NCBI GenBank assembly: GCA_903920415.1
Contig: CAIXMD010000411.1
Location: forward strand, 1-10,073
Direction of reading: 5' to 3'
DNA: 10,073 nt
Source of the DNA: an uncultured Desulfomonile sp.
GTDB lineage: Bacteria; Desulfobacterota; Desulfomonilia; Desulfomonilales; Desulfomonilaceae
Positions 6,209-10,073 of this stretch are shown here, in pieces; the stretch's first letter is position 1; the number at the start of each line of letters is the position of its first letter. A program made the translations under genes and the position numbers. The notes under the pieces were generated by a model. That model searched no databases, was not told the DNA's origin, and saw only the letters and a program-made list of their open reading frames with translations.

Positions 6209-7276
6209 ATGATGAAGCGAGAAAATATAAACAAGGCTCTATTCGGGGCACTGATCGTCTTAGGTCTCGGGTTTGCCCTGATGCAGCAGGCGGATGCCTG
6301 CACCCGCGCGGTCTACCTTGGCCCGGATGGCACGATCATAACCGGCCGGTCTATGGACTGGGAGGAAAACACGGGAACGGACCTCTGGGCGTTTCCGCGC
6401 GGCATGAAACGCGACGGAGCGACTGGTGCAAGCTCGATCAAGTGGGTGTCGAAGTATGGCAGTGTGGTGTGCTCTTTCTATAATGCCAGTTCTGTCGATG
6501 GCATGAATGAGAAGGGGCTTGTTGCCAACGTTCTCTACTTGGCCGAATCTGATTACGGCAAGCCGGACGGCAAGCGTCCGACAATCTCGATTTCTGCGTG
6601 GGCGCAGTATGTGCTCGACAACTATGCCACCGTCACTGAGACCGTAGCCGCCTTGCGCGATGATCCCTTTGTGGTGATTGCACCGACTCTGCCCAACGGT
6701 AGGGCGGCGACTGGGCATCTAGCTATTTCGGATTCTAGTGGGGACTCGGCCGTTTTCGAGTACATCGGCGGCAAATTGGTCATCCATAACGGCAAGAACT
6801 ATCAGGTGATGACCAACTCACCGGTGTTTGACCAGCAACTTGCCCTGAACAAGTACTGGGAAGAGATCGGGGGGTTGAGCTTCCTACCCGGGACCAGCCG
6901 CGCATCGGATCGCTTTGCCCGTGCGTCGTTTTACATCAACGCTATCCCTAAGACCTCCGATATGCCCCAGGCTTTGGCTAGCGTCTTTGGCGTGATTCGC
7001 GGCGTTTCAGTGCCGTTGGGCATCACCACGCCGGGTCAGCCTAACATTGCGTCGACCTACTGGCGCACAGTCTCCGACCACAAGGATAAGGTTTACTATT
7101 TTGATTCGGCGATCAGCCCCACGGTGTTTTGGGTGCCGTTGGCGGAGTTGGATCTGAAGGAAGGCGCGCCGGTCAAGAAACTCTCGCTGGTCGGTGGCAA
7201 GACTTATTCCGGCAGTGCGGCAAGCAAGTTCGAAACGGCTGAGCCTTTCGCGTTTCTCCCGGGTACAGTAAAGTGA
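6209..7276 (+). CDS. Exported choloylglycine hydrolase / penicillin V acylase family Ntn-hydrolase
   Basis: Hydrolyses a linear amide (bile-salt-type, penicillin V-type or N-acyl homoserine lactone-type substrates occur in the family). The 355-residue product begins with a signal peptide ending ADA|C at 30-31. Cys31 is the nucleophile of the Ntn-hydrolase: counted from it, Arg17 and Asp20 sit in ITGRSMDW exactly as in the family, followed by NEKGLVANVLYL (Asn107), MTNSP with Asn203, and an Arg in SDRFARASF (235-239). Cleavage by signal peptidase would itself free the catalytic cysteine, as expected for exported Gram-negative members. GAAGGG precedes ATG-ATG at 6209/6212; either may start translation. 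A 9-bp stem hairpin follows the stop. Substrate cannot be told from sequence; quorum-signal or lipid amides are as likely as penicillin. Confidence 0.9.
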   Translation: MMKRENINKALFGALIVLGLGFALMQQADACTRAVYLGPDGTIITGRSMDWEENTGTDLWAFPRGMKRDGATGASSIKWVSKYGSVVCSFYNASSVDGMNEKGLVANVLYLAESDYGKPDGKRPTISISAWAQYVLDNYATVTETVAALRDDPFVVIAPTLPNGRAATGHLAISDSSGDSAVFEYIGGKLVIHNGKNYQVMTNSPVFDQQLALNKYWEEIGGLSFLPGTSRASDRFARASFYINAIPKTSDMPQALASVFGVIRGVSVPLGITTPGQPNIASTYWRTVSDHKDKVYYFDSAISPTVFWVPLAELDLKEGAPVKKLSLVGGKTYSGSAASKFETAEPFAFLPGTVK

Positions 7277-7291
7277 CCTTTGAACATTGCC

Positions 7292-7324
7292 TCCAGCGGA
7301 CTCGCCCAACGGCCCTCCGCTGGA
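7292..7324 (+). terminator. Hairpin after the acylase gene, possible terminator
   Basis: TCCAGCGGA (7292-7300) and TCCGCTGGA (7316-7324) form a perfect 9-bp stem with a 15-base loop, 15 bases after the stop. Only a short T-stretch follows (CTGGGACTTTAGC), so termination may be weak or need help. The gap to the next gene is otherwise featureless. Confidence 0.45.
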
Positions 7325-7397
7325 CTGGGACTTTAGCAGTAAACAACCAAAAAACGAAGATCATCTATGAGTTAAAAACCCTTGGAGATAATGGTTT

Positions 7398-8429
7398 TTG
7401 GAGAAAGATGATGAAAAGTTGGAATCCATCTTGAATCAGAGTCAGCAGTCAGACTTCAGAGCCAATTTTGTCGTCATGTTGACCACCTTTTTCGTAGGGA
7501 TCGGGTTGATGGGCCTAAAGTTTGTTGGCTACTGGTTTACTGGCTCAACGGCAATTCTTTCGGATGCCCTCGAGTCCATCGTCAATGTTGTTGCCAGCGG
7601 ATTCGGGCTTGGTAGCATCGTAGTTTCGGCCAAACCCGCTGATGAAAGTCACCCTTACGGTCACGGAAAGATCGAATTCTTTGCCGCAGGATTTGAAGGA
7701 GCGCTCATAATTGTTGCCGCCGTCGGGATTTTTTTCGAAGGTCTGAAACAGATCCTGTATCCCCAGGACCTTCCTAACCTTGAAAGAGGATTATTTTTCT
7801 TAGTAGTTGCCGGTCTTGGGAATCTGGGATTAGGTCTGGCGCTGCTGCGGGTGGGGAGACGAACAAAATCTCTCGTGCTTGAGGCGGATGGTAAACATTT
7901 ACTTACTGATGTGTTTACATCAGGCGCGGTGCTAATAGGTATAGCAGTGGTTTATTTCACCGGATGGTTTAGATTCGACGGGATAATCGCCTGTTTCGCA
8001 GGAATGAACGTAACTTTCTGGGGCATTAAACTTGTTCGCCAGGCATTCGGTGGACTGATGGACAAGTCAGACCCAGAATTGTTGGACGAGATTTGCGATC
8101 TTCTCTCGCTCCACAAGAAGGAGGTCTGGATTGATGTTCACCGTCTCAGGGCCTGGAGGTCCGGTAAACTGATATATGTTGATTTCCATTTGATTCTTCC
8201 AAGGGAACTACCTTTAGAGACCGCTCACCATGAGGTTAAGGAGTTGGAAAGAGCTTTTGCTCAAAAGTTCGGTGGAACGGCAGAAGTTCTCATTCATTTG
8301 GATCCATGCGGCGAACCCGAATGTCCCGTATGCAATCACAACCCGTGCGACCTCCGCAGTGACGCAGCGGTTCGAGCAAAGATATGGAATCGTCAAACAC
8401 TCACCTGCGAGGTGTTCATTAGTGATTAA
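7398..8429 (+). CDS. Cation diffusion facilitator (CDF) metal/proton antiporter
   Basis: Exports divalent metal ions (Zn, Fe, Mn, Co or Cd) from the cytoplasm in exchange for protons. The 343-residue product has about six membrane segments (23-47, 51-77, 96-118, 131-152, 170-189, 194-212) and a cytoplasmic ferredoxin-like C-terminal domain from about 215 (DVHRLRAWRSGKLIYVDFHLILP). HPYGHGK at 85-91 and the TM5 metal site His167-x3-Asp171 are normal. In TM2, by alignment from memory with YiiP/FieF, the two metal Asp are replaced by Glu59 and Asn63 (SDALESIVN), a variant I know from one CDF clade. The tail carries CGEPECPVCNHNPC (304-317), four Cys, a likely extra metal site. Start is TTG 7398 with GGAG 10 bases upstream; the nearest in-frame ATG (residue 27) would cut into TM1. 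Confidence 0.9.
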   Translation: MEKDDEKLESILNQSQQSDFRANFVVMLTTFFVGIGLMGLKFVGYWFTGSTAILSDALESIVNVVASGFGLGSIVVSAKPADESHPYGHGKIEFFAAGFEGALIIVAAVGIFFEGLKQILYPQDLPNLERGLFFLVVAGLGNLGLGLALLRVGRRTKSLVLEADGKHLLTDVFTSGAVLIGIAVVYFTGWFRFDGIIACFAGMNVTFWGIKLVRQAFGGLMDKSDPELLDEICDLLSLHKKEVWIDVHRLRAWRSGKLIYVDFHLILPRELPLETAHHEVKELERAFAQKFGGTAEVLIHLDPCGEPECPVCNHNPCDLRSDAAVRAKIWNRQTLTCEVFISD

Positions 8430-8621
8430 AAAACAAAGCAAAAACAGAATTGAAAAAAATGAAATTGATGATTGAGGAATTAGAAGAGAGAAATAAGAAT
8501 ATTGAATGGACCTAGTTTTTGTGGTAGGCATTAATATATTTCGTTATTTGGAACAATTCTATAACCCACGCATCATATTGACTGTAAAGAGATAAAAGAA
8601 GAGGTTAAAAAGAGGTGTCAC
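8430..8621 (+). other. AT-rich gap, no gene seen
   Basis: This stretch is visibly richer in A/T than the flanking genes. It contains TTGACT at 8579-8584 as a possible -35 without a good -10. No ORF over 20 codons with a ribosome site, no tRNA and no strong hairpin were found. The base composition together with the next two features suggests acquired DNA. Confidence 0.4.
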
Positions 8622-8792
8622 ATGGCTCTTGCAATTGCTCCACCACCTATTTTGGAGGGCGAGGAGGGAATCCAATTTCTTGAAAAACTTGCTAGGGAAG
8701 AAAACGATAAGGAGCCTGTATGGAATCCTTCCTCAAAACTTTCAGATATTAGCAAAAAGATTCTGGAACGCTCTGAGCGGAGAGAGAAATAG
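8622..8792 (+). CDS. Small antitoxin-like protein (56 residues)
   Basis: The frame reads MALAIAPPPILEGEEG and ends SKKILERSERREK. It has a ribosome site (AGAGGTG, 5 bases upstream of the ATG) and no frame damage. It is highly charged: an acidic middle (EGEEGIQFLEKLAREENDKE), then a Trp-Asn-Pro turn and a basic C-terminal helix. I cannot assign a family from sequence alone. Size, charge and position directly before the remains of a GNAT acetyltransferase fit the antitoxin of a GNAT-type toxin-antitoxin pair. Codon and base use are AT-leaning like the surrounding gap and unlike the CDF gene, suggesting transfer. If the toxin is dead, as it appears, the gene may persist as a relic or act against a toxin encoded elsewhere. 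Confidence 0.45.
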   Translation: MALAIAPPPILEGEEGIQFLEKLAREENDKEPVWNPSSKLSDISKKILERSERREK

Positions 8793-8955
8793 ATTCTTTT
8801 TTAAGGAATGGACCCTTGAACCACTTTGTCTGTCAACACCTTTGGAAGGTTATGACTGTGGCAACGAGGACTTGAATGAGTTTTTCTAAATTGAGGCCAT
8901 CAAGAATGAAAAACTCCTTCTAGGCAAGACATATATCTGGGTTTGTAAAGTATGA
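8791..8955 (+). pseudogene. Remnant of a GNAT acetyltransferase (toxin-type), N-terminal part with nonsense codon
   Basis: In one frame the sequence reads TLEPLCLSTPLEGYDCGNEDLNEFF, then a TAA (8887-8889), then IEAIKNEKLLLGKTYIW before a second stop at 8953. The DCGNEDLNEFF...LLGKTY pattern is the conserved N-terminus of GNAT toxins of toxin-antitoxin modules, in which one residue stands where the TAA is, so the two halves align without a gap. No proper start codon is in frame: the only nearby ATG (8808) is one base out and would give only three codons, which hints at an extra C in GGACCC. After 8955 the acetyl-CoA-binding region is absent. I read this as a broken and truncated toxin gene following the antitoxin-like ORF. 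Family assignment is from memory. Confidence 0.55.
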
Positions 8956-9002
8956 CATTCCGTTTCTGTTTTATCGAGTTTTGCAAGTAGCTCAAGAGGC
9001 TC

Positions 9003-9461
9003 ATGAATAAGTTCGATCCCTCAATTCCGAGACAGATGTTTTGGGCAAAATCAGCCGGAGACAGGTCTTATTGTCCCGAATGCCATTCGAAGCTCGAAAA
9101 TGAATCTCATGAGTTCATAATGGCTGTTCGAGAAGCGAGTGACATCCATTCGCTCATAGTTGGAAATGATGCGGGATACTTCTGTCCGAAGTGCCCGACC
9201 GTGGTCCTCGACATTGGACCATTCAGGGAATCCGCTGCTATTTCTTTCGGGAGAGACGCCACGATCCAGTTCACCGTACTGGGGATAGTTGATCTTGAAG
9301 CAGTTCCCGAGGAGAAGCGTTTCATGCCTTTGGGAGAGGAAGGCAACCCTATACCTTTGGTGAAGTTCATCAAAAAACGGGGTACCGACACAAACCCGCA
9401 AAGGAAGGCCAAAGCCAAAGCCAAAGCTAAAAAGAAAAGACGACGTGGTAGGAAACCCTAG
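9003..9461 (+). CDS. Zinc-ribbon-like protein of unknown function with Lys/Arg-rich tail
   Basis: I do not recognise the gene. The 152-residue product has no signal peptide or membrane segment and should be cytoplasmic. Two CxxC pairs, CPEC (24-27) and CPKC (61-64), lie 33 residues apart with a short helix-and-strand region between them, as in a zinc ribbon or treble-clef fold. A compact alpha/beta part follows (VVLDIGPFRESAAISFG, FTVLGIVDLEAVP) to about 125. The last 20 residues are almost only Lys, Ala and Arg (KAKAKAKAKKKRRRGRKP), encoded by tandem AAAGCC units, an arrangement fit for binding RNA or DNA. AAGAGG four bases before the ATG supports the start. Neighbours give no hint: it follows the decayed toxin region and precedes an exported repeat protein by 48 bases. 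Confidence 0.75.
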   Translation: MNKFDPSIPRQMFWAKSAGDRSYCPECHSKLENESHEFIMAVREASDIHSLIVGNDAGYFCPKCPTVVLDIGPFRESAAISFGRDATIQFTVLGIVDLEAVPEEKRFMPLGEEGNPIPLVKFIKKRGTDTNPQRKAKAKAKAKKKRRRGRKP

Positions 9462-9509
9462 TGAGACTGAAGTTGAAAAATTAGTAGGCCTCCTGAGACA
9501 GGAACAAAC

Positions 9510-9779
9510 ATGCGAACACGAACAGATAAATTGGCAATAAGGGCGTTGGGAATCCTGCTTCTTCTTTCTGTATCCATGTCCTCAGGACCTGGCATCGTGA
9601 CGGCACAGATGCAGCAGTACCAGCAGCAGTGGCAGCAAGAGGAGCAGGCTAGGCAAATGCATGAAAGACAGCAGTGGTTGCAATGGCAAAACCAGGAACA
9701 GATGCGACAGATGTCTGACCGTCAGCAGTGGTTTCAGTGGCAACAGCAAGAGAAGGTCCGCCAGATGTACCAAAGATAG
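9510..9779 (+). CDS. Short exported Gln/Trp-rich repeat protein
   Basis: Unknown function. The 89-residue product has a signal peptide (basic start, LGILLLLSVSM core, cleavage near VTA|Q at 32), so it is exported. The mature part is almost only Gln, Arg, Trp, Met and Glu, built from an 18-residue unit: EEQARQMHERQQWLQWQN, QEQMRQMSDRQQWFQWQQ, then a partial QEKVRQMYQR. The protein repeat is kept although the DNA copies differ at many third positions, which suggests selection rather than recent slippage. CAGGA, 7 bases before the ATG, serves as ribosome site. The stop TAG is followed at once by TGA, after which the same frame continues Gln-rich (9795-9845). Such Gln/Trp coiled segments could be structural in the envelope; that is conjecture. 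Confidence 0.65.
   Translation: MRTRTDKLAIRALGILLLLSVSMSSGPGIVTAQMQQYQQQWQQEEQARQMHERQQWLQWQNQEQMRQMSDRQQWFQWQQQEKVRQMYQR
9633..9776 (+). repeat. 54-bp tandem coding repeat, 2.5 copies
   Basis: Copies start at about 9639 and 9693, with a partial one from 9747. The encoded consensus is (Q/E)EQxRQMxxRQQWxQWQ. DNA identity between copies is moderate with many silent differences. Confidence 0.55.
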
Positions 9780-9877
9780 TGAATACGAAGTAGAATGCAA
9801 TTTCAACAGGAATGGGTCCAAAGAAATCAAACCATAAAAGTGTAAAGTTTCAGATTTGTAAGCGACGCCGCCAGAGC

Positions 9878-9908
9878 CTTGACAGAAGGATCCTTTATAA
9901 AGTTTACT
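9878..9908 (+). promoter_or_regulatory. Candidate promoter near the right end
   Basis: TTGACA (about 9879-9884), then 18 bases, then TTTACT (about 9903-9908). It precedes the ORF starting at 9942. The -35 is perfect; the -10 is moderate. Confidence 0.35.
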
Positions 9909-9941
9909 ACGGTTGGCCGCCCGAACACAGAGGGCAGTAGC

Positions 9942-10073
9942 ATGAACAAGCGGCTTGCTCTTAAAAGAGGCCTTCAGGCGTCCCGAACCATTGGACCATT
10001 GCTGCCGCCACTCTGTTTCCTGAAACGTTCAATGAACGATGGCGTACACCAATACGCTGGAACTCACACATCC
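9942..10073 (+). CDS. Uncertain ORF cut by the window end
   Basis: An ATG at 9942 with GAGGG 7 bases upstream opens a frame (MNKRLALKRGLQASRTIG...) that is still open at the last base, 44 codons. The amino-acid make-up is not clearly protein-like and I recognise no family; no signal peptide is seen. It is supported only by the ribosome site and the promoter candidate. A non-coding reading of 9845-10073 remains possible. Confidence 0.25.
   Translation, partial: MNKRLALKRGLQASRTIGPLLPPLCFLKRSMNDGVHQYAGTHTS

Noticed and set aside
8459..8515. 18-codon ORF MKLMIEELEERNKNIEWT
   Set aside because: No ribosome site and too short to support in an AT-rich gap.
9639..9776. Regular repeats considered as a CRISPR array
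   Set aside because: The units are contiguous coding repeats without spacers and keep the reading frame.
9582..9830. Leu-rich minus-strand frame
   Set aside because: It is the complement of the Gln-codon repeats (CAG read as CTG), not a membrane protein.

Overview
The window reads as chromosomal DNA of a Gram-negative bacterium with roughly 50 % G+C. A deltaproteobacterial (Desulfobacterota-type) host is my best guess. It rests on an RNase J beside an actinobacterial/deltaproteobacterial-style LeuB, several exported proteins with signal peptides, an ECF sigma/anti-sigma pair with Spy-like periplasmic proteins, and REP-like hairpins. No 16S rRNA or phylogenetic marker is present, so this stays an inference.

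Left part (1-3340, plus strand): the 3' end of a 3-isopropylmalate dehydrogenase gene (leucine synthesis) overlaps by GTGA the start of a complete ribonuclease J gene. After a gap holding a good TTGACA-type promoter comes a small exported protein with 12 cysteines in its mature part, closed by a clear intrinsic terminator. From 3374 to 3600 there is no gene. This stretch holds a 74-bp palindrome able to fold as a four-way junction, itself inside an 11-bp inverted repeat, and then a separate GC-rich hairpin.

Middle part (3626-5870, minus strand): a four-gene cluster encodes, in transcription order, an ECF sigma factor, a membrane anti-sigma factor with an HxxxCxxC zinc motif, a membrane-anchored metal-sensor/Spy-like protein overlapping it by ATGA, and a soluble exported Spy/ZraP-like protein. 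The layout recalls CnrH/CnrY/CnrX and ZraP: the periplasmic proteins probably sense metal or envelope stress and control release of sigma. A hairpin lies between the sigma and anti-sigma genes. The 338-bp divergent region 5871-6208 holds candidate promoters for both directions and several short palindromes.

Right part (6209-10073, plus strand): an exported choloylglycine hydrolase/penicillin acylase-family enzyme with its nucleophile cysteine exactly at the predicted signal-peptide cleavage site; a cation diffusion facilitator with an unusual ExxxN in TM2 and a cysteine-rich tail; an AT-rich patch with a small antitoxin-like ORF followed by the remains of a GNAT acetyltransferase, which I read as a decayed toxin-antitoxin module; a four-cysteine zinc-ribbon-like protein with a lysine/arginine tail; and a short exported Gln/Trp-rich repeat protein whose frame stays Gln/Trp-rich after two stop codons. 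The last 230 bases hold a possible promoter, a ribosome site and the start of an uncertain ORF cut by the window end.

The CDF transporter, the Spy/ECF cluster and the cysteine-rich secreted protein could all belong to metal or envelope homeostasis, but they are not one operon and the link is only by neighbourhood.
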